Shown here: piece after piece, positions 11,871-24,700 of the stretch
How the letters are laid out: the number at the start of each line of letters is the position of its first letter
How positions within the stretch are numbered: the first letter of the stretch is position 1
DNA from: Sialis fuliginosa
Taxonomy: Eukaryota > Arthropoda > Insecta > Megaloptera > Sialidae
Direction: 5' to 3'
DNA: 64,000 nucleotides
Assembly (NCBI GenBank): GCA_961205875.1
Contig: OY540809.1
Span: 19,852,267 to 19,916,266, forward strand
Program-made: the position numbers and the translations under genes
The notes under the pieces: generated by a model
The model's database searches: none
Seen by the model: the letters and a program-made list of their open reading frames with translations, nothing else
What the model was told of the DNA's origin: nothing

Positions 11871-12199
11871 CGAGGAAGAAAAAATATATTATTATACAAA
11901 GAAATGCCTTATATAGGTATTTTATTTTATACAATGAATTATTTATATAGGAATGTTTCAACATCTTTCAAAACAAATGATAAATATATTTAATTATGTA
12001 ATTGAATACAATCGTATAAAAAATCAATAAAATAACTATCGGAAAACTACAGGAACGTCATACATCCCCCATTACCCTATATAGTAATTACATTACCACT
12101 ACAATTATAGCACTAGTAAGTAATTGCACAAGCTATATGTACTCGTACTTATTGTTCCACTTTTCTTTGTAATTAATACCGCTCATCCACATGCTAGTA

Positions 12200-12720
12200 A
12201 TATACAGGGTATCCTATAAAAGCAAGAGATATAAAAGTATCAATTTTAATATTTCCTGAATCAATTCTGACTATTTTCGCAATATCTGTCTGTCTGTGAA
12301 CGCTGTAAATCAAAAATTACAAAAAGGTAAAATTTTATTTTCAGAATCAATGGGAAGGAAAAAGTTATATTTTTGAAACGGTGTGAGTTAGAAAAAAAAT
12401 TTCAGATAAAAGTTGTAGATAATTTTAATATCTATAATTTATATTCCATTCATTTTTTATATATTTTATCAGTTAGCTATAAATATTGTTTTTATATAGA
12501 TATACATTAACTGTATTACGTAAAAAAGGTATTTTTTTGAAACGGTATAAGTTAGAACAAAATATTTTAGATAAAAGTTATAGAGAATTTTAAAATCTAT
12601 AATTTATATCTCATTCATTTTTTTATATCTTTTATGAGTTAGCTAGATATATTGATTATATATATGTAAATATATACACATTCACTGAATTATGTATAAG
12701 AAAGTCCCAAGGTACCCTTA
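12200..12720. repeat. Dispersed repeat family C, internally repeated
   Basis: Two similar sub-blocks (about 12350-12480 and 12530-12660) each carry a TTGAAACGGT...GTTAGAA start, then AGATAAAAGTT and ATCTATAATTTATAT. The element closes with TATAAGAAAGTCCCAAGGTA at 12698-12717, the family C end. A TACAGGGTATCC sequence at 12203 resembles the outer end of the TA-flanked elements at 41168 and 42289. Confidence 0.55.
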
Positions 12721-13589
12721 TAGTTTTTTTTACGTCATATAGACAAAATATGTTAATTACATACAGACAAAATGACTATAATCTAGAAAATTAGGTTAAA
12801 TAAATAAATACATGAAAAAAATATTATGATCATTATATTTTTTATCAATACCATCTAGATTCTAGATGGCCATGAACAGCAACAAATTTCTTCCACGAAA
12901 AATCGAGTTTAGCAAAACGTAATAGTACATATATACGTAGGTGATGATGTACGTAATAGCGAATCAGTAATCAAAATATTGTGTCCGTCGCGAGTAACTC
13001 AAACTACAAATAGACTTGTTTATTCCACGCTACATATTATGTGCACGTATGCACATGATAGAAGCAACAAGTTATAGGTATAACAATTATCACGAACGCT
13101 TTTGTATACAGTAATTATTAATTTATAAAATGCAACATCGAAAAAATATTATAAAGTATACTGTCACCAATCTTGGATAATAACCTAGTGTTTGACACTT
13201 GTTTAATTAAATGTACTAAATTAGAAATATTTGTTGATATTTGATTACATACTACCATTACTGAATCATAAACTATAGACACTTAACCGTAAAACAGCTT
13301 AATTTGATGACAATCAGCCAATAGATGTCAAAATGGTGGACATTTAAACTAATTATTAGTGTAATTTATTAATTAATTATTATATAATCATAGCATCTGC
13401 TTCACATTGCTTCTAATTTTACGATTATTTATTTTATAACTTTTCACTGAGTGTCCATTACTGGAGAAAAAACATAATAACAAAACAAAAGGTTACAATA
13501 AAAAAAAACTATATTTGCGGACTTTGGTAATTAAATTGATTTAGTAAAGAGGTGCTTGTTTTATAGTAACATGAATTCATGAGAATTAC
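12721..13589. other. Gene-free stretch
   Basis: AT-rich sequence without a supported exon, RNA gene or definable repeat. Confidence 0.55.
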
Positions 13590-14050
13590 AAAATAAAATA
13601 CAGTTAGGAGACCCCTACTGGCGCCGCTTTTCAGTTAGAAAAAGTTAATAAAAAATAGGGTCAAACACTCCCACCGCCTTGATATACTATTTTTCGTTTT
13701 GTTTTTTGTTTTGTTTTTTGTTTTTGTTTTATAATTTACTTTAAAGCCCCCTGCAGGCGTCATTTTTGATTTAGAAAAAAATAAGAAAGAGGGTCAAATT
13801 CCACTGGTTTGGTTATAAATTTTGACGTGCCACATGCCTTGATATAATTTTTTTTTGCCTAGCTTTAGCTCCTTAGCGCCACTTTTGAATAATTATTTTT
13901 CAAAAAATGTGTACATCTTTTACTAGAGGGCATCATTTAACATGTTCAGTAAAAATGTCAAGTTTAGATAGTTTACAAGATATTTTGATTTGACTGAAAA
14001 GGACGGACGGACGACAAAGTGAGATTAATAGGGTTTCTTTGGAACCCTAA
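13590..14050 (-). repeat. Dispersed repeat family A, inverted copy
   Basis: Contains two degenerate sub-units with TAGGGTCAAA...CCTTGATATA, which echo inverted the TATGACCCTA blocks at 1220 and 1440. It ends GACGGACGGACGACAAAGTG then AGATTAATAGGGTTTCTTTG, the complement of 965-1000. A related GGGTTCCGTAG...ACCCTAAAAAT fragment is at 50735-50985. Confidence 0.55.
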
Positions 14051-14454
14051 AAATAAGCCCATCAATCCCAAAAACAGTATATCTTTCTCTTAAAGAGACC
14101 AAGACTGGTGCCAGTACCATACTTATACGTATTTGATACATGGGTATAAGAAAAGTAAAAGATATACATATATAAGAAAGTAAAAATTATCTACTAGTTA
14201 CGGACCTGTTCAAATGTATAATATTTCTATGAATAATACCTATAAATCAAGTATACAAAATTGCAAGATCAAAATCACTTAGAGGACACAAGGTCGCACG
14301 AAGTTATTTTAGTTTATTATATTACTATAATTGTACAACTATGTACATATATCGGGGTCAAGATTGTTTTCCCTAGAGAGAAAAAACCTTCAAATTAAAT
14401 TATTCGCAACAAACAATATAATTTTAACAAATTTAGCACATTTCGAAGAACCTT

Positions 14455-14540
14455 AAAGATGTCCACTACAATTTGCGACGAAACGTCGGTCGATAACACG
14501 ACCAAATTGACAAGGCTTACACCCAGAAGTTAAGATCCAT
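14455..14540 (+). repeat. Retroelement-tail relic with hammerhead-like core
   Basis: Reads AAAGATGTCCAC...GCGACGAAACGTCGGTCG then CCAAATTGACAAGGCTTACA and CCCAGAAG. Motif order matches 21659-21748. The AAGATGTC...GACGAAAC arrangement resembles the core of hammerhead ribozymes carried by Penelope-like elements, with one extra base. No reverse transcriptase remains nearby. Confidence 0.5.
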
Positions 14541-14929
14541 AGCAATATAATTTTAAAATTTGTTCTAAACAACGTAAAATATTTACCCAAATTATCTTCA
14601 AGACACTTTTATGACATTTTAAATCGTAAGTAAAATATTATAAAAAATACAATTTTGTCTAGCAATTTAAGTCAATATTGTGACGTGATATATCAAATTT
14701 AATCTGCACACGTTGTTTACACATTGTCTACATGTCAGGTATTTCCAGTTCACGGTCGTTCTAATTTAGAGTAATTGTTTATAATAAATTAGACAATTTT
14801 GACTGACTCATCAACACATATCCCAAACTTCGGAGTCTAGATTCATGAAATATTAGGGGTGTCTTCCTTTTATAATGTATACACCCCCTAAAAAAGGATT
14901 TTCCGAAATTCAACTCCTAATGGGTAGAA

Positions 14930-15180
14930 AAATGGTGTTAAATAATTTTTTAATTTTAATAGTAGCTTTTGCAAATTATTTTGTTAACTATTAATTTTAA
15001 AATTAATTGCTTGGAGATATTCAAGTAGAATAATAAATTTTCTATAATTTTTGTCATACGAATTATTCTATACGATCACTAGTTAACAAGTTACAGCGCC
15101 GTAAAGTTTACAAAAATAGTTTTTGCAAATTATTTCGTATTTTGTATTTTGACTGATTAACTTCCTTTTATTATGTAAGC
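14930..15180. repeat. Two diverged copies of a roughly 150-bp tandem unit
   Basis: TTTTGCAAATTATTTTGTTA at about 14965 and TTTTTGCAAATTATTTCGTA at about 15119, with TTACAGCGCCGTAAAGTTTA between, belong to the same unit as the larger array at 16740-17590. Confidence 0.6.
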
Positions 15181-15947
15181 ACCCTTTAATAAGAGATTTT
15201 CTTAAAGTCATCTTCTAAAAAGGTGAAAACTTTAATTAAAATTTAAAAAAAACATTTTTTAATAATCAAGAAAGAACTATCATACTTAAATAAAACTGGA
15301 GTTCTTAAGAATTAGTATTTGGGAGCGCCATTACTTAATCTATTATATTCTTTGCTCTTTTTTAGACAGTTTTTAAACGATTCTGTAAATACAAAATGAA
15401 AAAATATGTTTTATTAGAACAAAAAACTAGGGTATATGAACCTCAATTTAAGAGATGCTGACCTAAAATTTAGACTAAAAAAACATTAATTTCAAATGCA
15501 GGTATCATAAATTAAAAAAGATACTAAAATGGGACAATAAGGAAATTATAAAATATATAATAAATCTTTCTCTATTTACAAAAATAATTCATTTGTTATA
15601 TAATAATGTTTATTTTGCAAATTTTGACAGATACAGGTCGTAGTTTGGTCTGTACTACAATTCTTTATAAAAAAGATAAGGTAATGTATGTCTTCTAAAT
15701 AAAATAGATAAGAAAACATATGAAAATGATTACTACTACAAAATTGTATACATTATTTAATCACTCTCAAAATAATTGTTTACTCTTAATATTTGCTTTA
15801 CTTGCTAATATTTGGTTCCTCAGTGTAGGTAGAGTCTTTATTAAATTTATTTTAGTCCATAAAAGTCTTGTACTTTTTTGGGCGCTGAAACCAAATTTAA
15901 CCTCAAATTTTTTGCTATCATCAAAAAAAAATTGAAAAATATCAATT
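15181..15947. other. Gene-free stretch
   Basis: AT-rich. The open frame at 15720-15935 gives a hydrophobic Leu/Phe/Ile-rich peptide with no signature and no codon bias, so it is not called as a gene. Confidence 0.5.
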
Positions 15948-16252
15948 TTGAGAGCCTCCCTGGGCCGTAATAAATTTTTTTATAGAAATCTAATAAATGA
16001 TTCTTCTAGATCAGATTTTTCTCTTCAATTTGCTTTTTTGTGTATTTTTGACCGAGTTATTTGTGATCAAAGAAAAAATCACACTTTTAACTTTCAAGGG
16101 GCAGATTTGGAAAATTTAAAATCTTTTCTTCATAATTTGGTAAAAAATAGTCGATCTACAAAAAAAAACAAATTGAAGATAAATGTCTGATTTATAAAAG
16201 TCATTCACTAGATATTGTTAAAAAAAATTATCTCGGTCCGTAAAGGCCCTCA
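15948..16252. mobile_element. Foldback repeat family I
   Basis: GAGCCTCCCTGGGCCGTAAT at the left is balanced by the complement in TCGGTCCGTAAAGGCCCTC at the right. Inner arm sequences (TCTTCAATTTG / CAAATTGAAGA) also pair, giving arms of about 80 bp. Related copies are at 41815-41945 and 45135-45392. The open frame inside is a by-product. Confidence 0.6.
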
Positions 16253-16317
16253 ATAATGATACAAATTTTAAAAAAATGAGCTAGATTTTTTATTGTTGTT
16301 TTTACTTTTAACTCATG

Positions 16318-16372
16318 CTAATATATAATATATATAATATAATAATAATAATAATATAATATATATATATTT
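16318..16372. repeat. (AT)n/(AAT)n microsatellite
   Basis: A run of TATAATATATATAATATAAT-type simple sequence of about 55 bp. Confidence 0.75.
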
Positions 16373-16739
16373 AAGAAAATACTAAGTTAAGTAATAATTT
16401 ATTATTTAATTAGATAAATCACATTATAATAATGACAGGTTTAGTGCAAATTCCAAATTTTACCTGACTAATTAAAAAAAAATAGATATAAAAAATAAAG
16501 ATCGATATAATTTAATTCATAAGAAAACAAATATACTGATTTGCAAATAATAATGCATATCATAAGTGTTAATACTGATATTATCACCTTATAATGTATT
16601 TGTTAAATATTATGCACTTATCTTTTTAGTATTAATTACTGAATTTATATATCAATTTCAATATCAAGGTCATTTGCATGCAATATAAAACCATGAATAA
16701 TTTCCGTTTTGATATAAATCAGTGGCAACGATTTTTTTT

Positions 16740-17590
16740 CATAAGTTGATCATTTTTATGACTAAAAATAAATTTTGTTATAAATTTTTCGAAAAGTAGT
16801 TTTTGCTAATTATTTCGTATATGATTGATTTTGAATTGCAATTCCCCGTCAGAATCTTGTAGAGTGTTCAATTCTCTATAATTTTTTCCACAAACATCAT
16901 TCTGTATGACCAAAAGTTTATAAGTTACAGCTCCGCAAAGTATTTTTAAATATCTCATATATTATTGATCGGATTTAGTAATAAATCGGATTTATATAAT
17001 ATACAAACTTGTAGAGAATTAAATTCTCTACAAATTTTTTTTTCTGGACGTCATTCTGTAGCACCAACAGTTTACGAGTTACAGTACCGCAAAGTTTGCA
17101 AATGTAGTTTTTTCAAAATTAATTATATGTAGATCGGATCTAGAAATATGTAACCACAAACTTATAGAGAATCAAATTCTCTACAATTTCTTTCCTGAAC
17201 TCATTTTTATAAAACTAACAGTTTGCAAGTTACAGTGAGTTAAACATAACAAAATGTAGTTTTTTCAAAATATCTCGTTAATTATTGATCAAATCTCGTA
17301 ATATGTAGATGCCATTTTGTAGAGAATTTAATTCTCTATAATTTTTCTTTAGGACGTCACTATGTACGACCAATAGTTTACGAGTTACAGCGACGCGTAT
17401 TTTTTGCTAATTATTTCTTAAACTATTGATTTTATATTAAAATATCAAATCTTATAGAGAATTAAATTAGCTACAATTTTTCCTCAGGGTGTCATTCTTT
17501 ACGATCAATAGTTAAAAAGTTACAGCGCCGCAAAGTTTTCAAAAAGTAGTTTTTGCTAATAATTTCGTAAACTCTTTATCGAAACTAACA
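16740..17590 (+). repeat. Divergent tandem array, about 150-bp period, five units
   Basis: The marker GTTACAG(C/T)xCCGCAAAG recurs at about 16923, 17081, 17227, 17381 and 17519, so spacing is 138-157 bp. Each unit also carries AGAGAATTAAATTCTCTA, GACGTCATTCTGTA-like and GTAGTTTTTGCTAATTATTTC blocks. Divergence between units is high, so the array is old. Two more units lie 1.6 kb to the left (14930-15180). Confidence 0.75.
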
Positions 17591-18606
17591 AAAAAAATTA
17601 CACACATATTTACTTACTTCCAAACAACCTTAATAAACAAAAAAAACTGGTAAGACAGACACAACAATCCTCGACATACGTGATTTTTTACACACACATA
17701 CACACAAATATTTTTCCAAGAAAGAACAACTCATAAAAAGCGGAAATACACCTACAGTACACACACACATACACAAACACACATACATACATACAATAAT
17801 CATGGTACACTGCAAGGATTTGAAAGGATAGGGTCGATTCACATCAGCAAGCCTCGACAAATCGATAACTATGTAGACCGGTCTACACACGAAGTACAAG
17901 CTACGACCTACGTTTATACTAACACTTACATTTCTTATAAATACAGGAGCATGTTCGAACATAAAAAATGCATTTCGACGTTTTTAAAACTGATTACGTA
18001 TCGATAAAAAATTAACTATTTTGTAAAATGTGCTAATTTCTGAATAAATTCAATAAAATATTCATAACGAAAATATGGTATTTTTAAATTAAAGTCCCAT
18101 TCGCGGTTTCACCCGCGTTATTTTAATTTAAATTTATTAACATTTTTATGTAAGTATATAATTTATAAAATGTAATACGTCTAGAAAAAATGTTTCATTT
18201 TAATATATGATTTTACCTAGAGTTCACTTTTAGAGTTATGAAAATGTATTTTAACACCCCCTCCCGGGGTGGGGGGGGGATGAATTTAATAAAATCCCTT
18301 CTAAATAACTAATACAATTTTATATTCAATATATTTTTAAAAGTATTATTAATAAGTGATTTTTAAAACTAATGAATTTCAAAATTACAACTAGCGAAAA
18401 AATGAGTTAATCTTTTTTATTTATCGATCCAAAAATAGATAGATTGTTATGAATAGTACCTCTAATCAAAAAAATCAAATTATTGTATTTAAAAAATAGG
18501 CTTGTATTGATATTTTGTATTTTCGTAATAAATTTCAAATTATTGAAGCACCCCTATCGATCCAATTAATAAAACACACCAAATTGCATCTATGACAAAA
18601 AATTAC
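17591..18606. other. Gene-free stretch next to the PRODH exon, probably intronic
   Basis: Holds a (CA)n/(CATA)n microsatellite at about 17685-17800 and a fragment CGCGGTTTCACCCGCGTTAT near 18101 resembling the head of family F. It also has a poly-G/C block CCTCCCGGGGTGGGGGGGG near 18260. It lies directly 3' of the proline dehydrogenase exon donor and is therefore most likely the start of that gene's next intron. Confidence 0.5.
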
Positions 18607-18909
18607 CTTCATATTGTTTTCTACCAAATATTCCGACGAACATAATGCATAAACAAAATACGCCCGGATTAATTCAATTGTAGTTTTACTCTTAAATGAC
18701 GCAACGGGATCAGCAAATGTCAGGTCCAGTGGATCTCTCGGGGTTGCAGAATTCGCACTATTTACAGCCCTATTCTCTTCGACAATAGCGGCTGTCGATT
18801 TAGCACAAACTTGCACTCTACTATTTAACAAAACGAACGATTCGTAAACAACTTGCTTGCCTTTACTCAAACCATATTTTTTACATATCGCAGACCTCAA
18901 AAAAGCCAT
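18607..18909 (-). CDS. slgA: Proline dehydrogenase, first coding exon (N-terminal 101 residues)
   Basis: Proline dehydrogenase oxidises proline to pyrroline-5-carboxylate with FAD in the mitochondrial matrix. Here the exon encodes a basic N-terminus (MAFLRSAICKKYGLSKGK), typical of a mitochondrial targeting peptide. Then comes RDPLDLTFADPVASFKSKTT followed by ELIRAYFVYALCSSEYLVEN, the conserved opening of the animal enzyme before the barrel. The exon ends in phase 0 at AAG|GTAATT (donor 18605-18606). I chose the ATG at 18909 because the homologous region starts soon after it. The frame is also open upstream to 19044, so a longer N-terminus cannot be excluded. The barrel exons should lie further along the minus strand; I did not find them in 1-18600, so intron 1 is either very long or holds exons I missed. 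The symbol follows Drosophila sluggish-A and rests on remembered family similarity. Confidence 0.75.
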
Positions 18910-19240
18910 TACAAAGTGAATCGACTTTTTTGCCCGGTTCCGGTTTCTGGGGTATAATGTGTTGTTGTTTTTTTTTAACCGCACTAATACGTATCTCTTG
19001 GATATCGACTCGATACTGACGTTGGACCGCGTATGTGAATGCAAGTCAGTTATTATTATTGTATCGCTGTGCGCATGTACATTACGCGGGTATGGAAGGA
19101 CGCACTGTATGTATGTATATGCACGTGGTTATACACGCAATCGCACGCGGCGCGATTTATATATGACAGTAGATTACTGTGGTAGATTGTTACACAAAAT
19201 ATATATATTTTTTGCAACTGTCAAAAAATATTAATTCGTT
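18910..19240 (-). promoter_or_regulatory. 5' UTR / putative promoter region of proline dehydrogenase
   Basis: Immediately upstream of the PRODH start the sequence becomes richer in CpG (CGCACGCGGCGCG near 19145, TTACGCGGGTATGG near 19083). This contrasts with the AT-rich surroundings. No TATA box at a defined distance can be fixed. The region ends about 200 bp before the tandem array at 19440. Confidence 0.4.
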
Positions 19241-19439
19241 TGTTTTTCGTAAAGAATTTTAATTTTTACTCAACTGCTGACGGTAATGTGTTTATTAGTC
19301 TATATACATAAGTATTTATGTGACTTCCATTGCGCCATGCCGGCCATGCTATAGCATAAACAGCTAAACCGATGTTCATGAAACACACGTCAAGCGATTT
19401 CTTTAAATCCCGAGAATGCTATTGAGAAAACTGTCTATG

Positions 19440-20275
19440 ACTAGTATCAAGTATCTATAAAATGTAATACACGTTTAATGAAAATAGTTTTACCATTAAG
19501 TTTTAAATTTTTATTTTGCCGCGCCAACGCGCGCGGAAAATCATTAAAATGGTTATGAATACATAGATAAGTATGTTTAACATTTATAAAATGTAATACA
19601 CTTTTAATAAAAATAATTTTAATATTATTAAAATGTAAATTTATACATTGCCGCACCAGTGCGTGTGGAAAAAACAATACTTTTCAGATGATTTTGAATC
19701 AACTATGGTTATGAATATATAGATTAATATGTTTAGCATTTATATAATGCAAAATACTTTTGATAAAAATAGTTTAAATACCGTTAAATCAATAATTTAT
19801 ACATTACCGCGCCAGAGTGCGCGAAAAATAATTAAAAAAAAAATACTTTACAGATGATTTTGAGAAAACTGTGGTTATGGAAAATATAGATTAGTATGTC
19901 TAATATTTATTGAAAGTAATACACTTTTGATAAAAATAGTTTAAATACCATTAAATCATTAATTTATTCTTTACCGCACCCGCGCGCCAGTTAAATGCTC
20001 AAAAAAAATTTTACAGATGATTTTGAGAAATATGTGGTTTTAAACTCGTATATAATATGTCTAGTATATAATATGTCTAGTATTTATATCATCTAAAATC
20101 TAAAATATTATTTTTTAATGATTTTTCCGCGCGCGCTGGCCCATCATATATACATATGTATAATAGTGTAAATTAATGATTTAATGGTATTTAAACTATT
20201 TTTATCAAAAGTGTATTACTTTAAATAAATACTAGACATACTAATCTATATATTCGTAATCACAGTTCTTAATTT
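19440..20275. repeat. Divergent tandem array, 130-170-bp period, with terminal inverted unit
   Basis: Units are marked by AATACACTTTTGATAAAAAT-like blocks at about 19466, 19598, 19751 and 19919. Each is followed by a CCGC(A/G)CC...GCGCG block and AGATGATTTTGAGAAA. After about 20110 the unit appears in reverse complement (CTATTTTTATCAAAAGTGTA at 20199, TAGACATACTAATCTATAT near 20233), creating a palindrome centred near 20100. The GC-rich CGCGCG core of each unit stands out from the AT-rich rest. Confidence 0.7.
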
Positions 20276-21592
20276 TATTTTACTTAATATTTAATATTTA
20301 TAAAAAATATACTTAATACTTACATTTACAGCCCTATTAAAAAGTACTTATTTAAAAAAAAGATAAGACAAACCTACATAAAAATACAATTATAATATAT
20401 AAATAAAACAATAAGGGAGAATGGTTTGTCAACAACATATGGTAGATAGATTAAAACCAATAATAGGTACAGTTTATAATATTTAATCAGATAATTTACG
20501 TTACATATAACATTTACAATAACTTTTTCTATACATCGATTAACAATTGTTTTGTGTGGAAGCGCCAATTCTCTGTATTATCTTCACACAGGACAGTTAT
20601 AAGGCATTCAAGCAAAATATATGCTATATATTATATCCTACATTACCGTCCAAAACTTACAAATAAATTATATATGGCCAGCACAAGATTTTGTTAATAC
20701 ATTATTTAAAAAAGCAAATATCTTTTATTGTACAGAAAAAATGGTTGGAATATAAATTATAGATAATTGTAGGTATTCTTTATAATTTTTATTCAAAACA
20801 TTTTTTTTCTATTATGTACCCTTTAAAAAATATTTTATATTATTTACCGTTAAAATTATAGTTTGTGAAAAAATCGATTATTTTCGTTAAAAATATTTGG
20901 AGGGAAAAAATGAATAGAACATAAATTATAGATAATAGTATTCTCTATAACGTTTATCTAAAACATTTTTTCTATTACGCACCGTTTTAAAAATAATTAG
21001 AAAATTCAAAAATTGACTTTTCAGTTTAGTGATGCACTTAAAAAATTAGAGGTGCACTCCCTAGAACATTCACAGATTGAGACATTGAGATAATGATTTT
21101 AAATAATTCAGGGACCTCCAATTTTCCTTCAGGATTATTATTCTTTATGAAAAATAAAATAATTTGGCAGTCATTTTTCGAATTTTAATACAAAAAAATA
21201 AATTATAACCATCTTTAAGCTTATGAATACTTGAAGCATTAATAATAATTTTAGACGGTAGTGTATATTCATTATATATTAAGTAATTATTATTCGTTCA
21301 TTGATATATTTTACTTAATAAATATATTAATTAATCATTATTATTTATTATAAATTATTGTATTAACGTTATTCAAGTAAGGGAACTTTGTGCTTATTAT
21401 TATATTAAAACATGTCAAACAAGAGACAATCCAGTGGTTCTCAACATTCAGTCATTTAATAAAAACGTTATGGTGTTCCTATAAAACGCGAAAAATATTA
21501 AATTGGTGTATTTTTAATTTTCGTTAATAGGGTATTTGACAATATTTAAAATAATATACAAGTCTTGAGGTTTCCGCAGTAATCTTGATATG
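20276..21592. other. Gene-free stretch with a family C fragment
   Basis: No exon is supported. About 20740-21010 contains a repeated block (GAATATAAATTATAGATAAT and GAACATAAATTATAGATAAT) followed by CTATTACGCACCGTTTTAAA, as in family C. The rest is AT-rich. Confidence 0.5.
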
Positions 21593-21748
21593 GATCTTGG
21601 CTTTCTGACGTTTCGTCACATAATACAGTGGACATCTTCAGGGTTCTTCTAAAAGTGCACTGAAGATGTCTACTGTAATGTGTGACGAAACGTTGACCGA
21701 TAACACGACCAAACTGACGCAGCTTACACCCAGAAGCCAAGATTCATA
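21593..21748. repeat. Head-to-head pair of retroelement tails with hammerhead-like cores
   Basis: The left arm (21593-21642) reads as the complement of CTGAAGATGTCCACTGTATT then ATGTGACGAAACG. The right arm (21659-21748) reads CTGAAGATGTCTACTGTAAT then GTGTGACGAAACGTTG, CGATAACACGACC and TTACACCCAGAAGCCAAGAT. Only about 17 bp separate the arms, so the RNA would form a long hairpin. The tail motifs are those of 14455-14540. Confidence 0.6.
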
Positions 21749-24700
21749 TAATAATAGGTTACAAAATTGTACAATAAAGTATATTTTTACGTGAAATACA
21801 TAAGTCAGTATTCAAAAAAGTAAACCTAATTAAAAATTACAATTTTTAACCTGTTTGTGTCACGGACATCAGAAAACATGTTACACGTCAAATTACTCAA
21901 TCGCTATTCGTTTGTTTACTTATGGAACACACCACGTGATTTTGAATGAGCGTAATGGCGGGAAATTTTAAAAAAATTGTCAAATATCCTATTTTATATA
22001 AAACTATAAATTATTACTTAAATTATATTTAACTAGTTGAGCGCCTTAGTCGTTATTCATCACTTTTAACCGATGTTATTAAATATTTAAAATAAAATAT
22101 AACATACCCCTAACTCGATAGCCAGAACAATTCCGTAACTCCGAAGATGACTATATTTCTAAGAGAGCTGCAACATTTTTTCTATTTATTTTAATGTATT
22201 TTGAAATATAACAAATCGTATATAATTTTTATTTTTTTATTTCACTGTTTCCCCTGACCTTTAATATGGCCTACTTGTTCGTCTGGACCTGCTATGATCG
22301 TCCCATTAGCAACCTCCCATTAAACAATCGCAAAATACACAATAAAAGAAGGAACTGTCTACAAAAGGCCTTATCAGTGGACGAAAATGAATGAAGAAGA
22401 AAAAGAAGAACTGTAGTGTAACCAGGACCCCCTGAGCAAGAAATAAAAATATTTCACATGCAGCCTTTTTTAATAATGAAATGATATTACGTAGATACAT
22501 ATACATATAATTGTTATAATATAAACATATTGTCCCTAATTTGTCATACAATAAAAACAACTTCATTATAATATAATAATATTAATAATATATAATATAA
22601 TAAATACATATATACGAGTATATATTCATTTAATTCAATGGACAACTTACTAACAAATATATTAATTTTCGTATTGTCATATTTATACGATTATTGTACT
22701 TTCATTTTTAAAATATATTATTTTGAAAATACAATTATTATACAATAGTATTAAACATTTAATAAAATGTATTAACATTTAACAAAGCTTAGGGTTCGAA
22801 ACGATAAATTATTATTAATATAGAATTATCAACTATATAAAGTAATTTTAAATATAGGCGCCAAAATGACTTATTTTAATTATCATAATCAATTACAATT
22901 CTCGGATTCTGGGTGTAAGTCGAATTGACGGTCTTAACAGCATGGCTTACCCACACACAGAAATCGAAAATCCTCTTTTTTACCCCAAATTAGCGCCCAT
23001 GTATGTATGTATTTACATGTATCTTTTTAAATTAATTCTGAAATTTGAGTGAGGTATACATATAGTACAGTGGCTTCTTCAAAGGTGGATTAGCACCCCT
23101 AAATTAAATTTGTTGCGCCACTGACTGATTATTATACATACATGTATATTATTAGTTACCATGAAAATAGGGATTTGATATGATACAGCAATAAAATAAA
23201 ATTAGTGCCAGGTTTGGCGACATACAACTATGTAACCATAATTCGCACAAACTTCAAATTAGTCTTAAAAGTTTCGTTATATGTATGTAATCTAGTTTTA
23301 CGTGTTAAAATTTCAACCTATTTCTAGTCATAGATTAGAAATTACAGTCATTTAAGAAATGTGCATAAAATTTATGATTATATAAAAAAAAATTACATTT
23401 TTTAATTGACATTTTTTTATCAATAGCTGTGTCAAAATAACGTTATCAGTCTAAAAATCATATATTAGCAATGATACAATAATTAAGAGACCAATTACCA
23501 ACATAATTTTAAAAAATTGAGAGTTTAACTATACTAAAAAAAATTAATTCATTATAAATGCTGTAACTTCTGAAAGATTCATTGAAAATAATTTCAAATT
23601 TTGTTACGTAAAACTAGACAGTTTCATGAGACTTTTTCAGGTTGCATGAAACTTTTTGTATGCTTTATTATTTTGTATGTAATTTAATAAAAAATTATTT
23701 TAAATTGTCAGTTTTTCTTTCTTTTAGATTTTTTTTGCTAGAATTGTTCTACAGTGCAGACAAAAGCTAGTAAATATAAAACGATATCTATTAATTTAGC
23801 CGCTCAAAATCCAAATCAACTAAATTCACTTTTTGACTCATTCAGTAAAAAAATCAAGAAAAATTTATTTTTTTGGTTAAATATCAAATAACTCTGTGAA
23901 AAAAACTCGGAGATCGAATCTAAAAAAAGGTATTTTAAAGTTGACACTATACCCTTTCGAATCACATCAGTAGATTTCGTGAAAAAAATATTTAACCCTG
24001 TGCACCCTTGCAAAGATTACAAAAAAAAATATTTTTTCTTATTTGCTTTAAAATCCCATAACTTTGCAAAAAATTAATAAGAATTAAATCTGAAAATGAT
24101 TTTTTATTTATGAAAATACGATCATTTTTACGAAAGTTACAGAGCTTTGAAAATTGTACAATTTTTATTTTTTATCCACCCCATTATTATGGAATTTAGT
24201 TCTTTTGGATTTTGAATAGCTGGAATTCGCTAAGCTTATATTAACCCTTTATATGCGGATGACCATCAAATGTTATGTACATATACTGATGGATATTAAA
24301 TATAAAATATTTTAACTACATTTTTTTTATTTCGAATAATGTATTGTCAATCGTAATTCAACCCCCAACCCCCCCTTAAAATAAATATTAATAAAAAAAG
24401 ATGAAGATAAATTCTAGTGATTTTTTTATTAACACCCAAAGATGAATTTTGAACAGTGAAAGACCCAGCAAAAATATTTAATAAAAAATTAATCGAAGAG
24501 CCGTAACTCGGGGTAAGACTGTATTATTGAAATTAATATTTCGTATTTCCCTTTCTACTGATATGTGATTACTTCTCTTCTTCAATATTTATTTGTCAGT
24601 CCTTTAGAAAATTAATTTAAGATCAACCTCTGTTCAAAAATTCAAAATAATTATTTTTCGATATCAATTTTTGAGCCCGCATTCGATGGATTTAAATACA

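Noticed and set aside
17630..17962. 110-codon minus-strand frame with Cys/Val repeats
   Set aside because: Much of it is the CA/CATA microsatellite in translation; the rest has no domain or splice support.
1..18600. Search for downstream proline dehydrogenase exons (GERLF, FYGHFVAGED, ILDYSVEED patterns) on the minus strand
   Set aside because: Reading by eye gave no match. A translated search with a PRODH profile would be decisive; I therefore report only the first exon.
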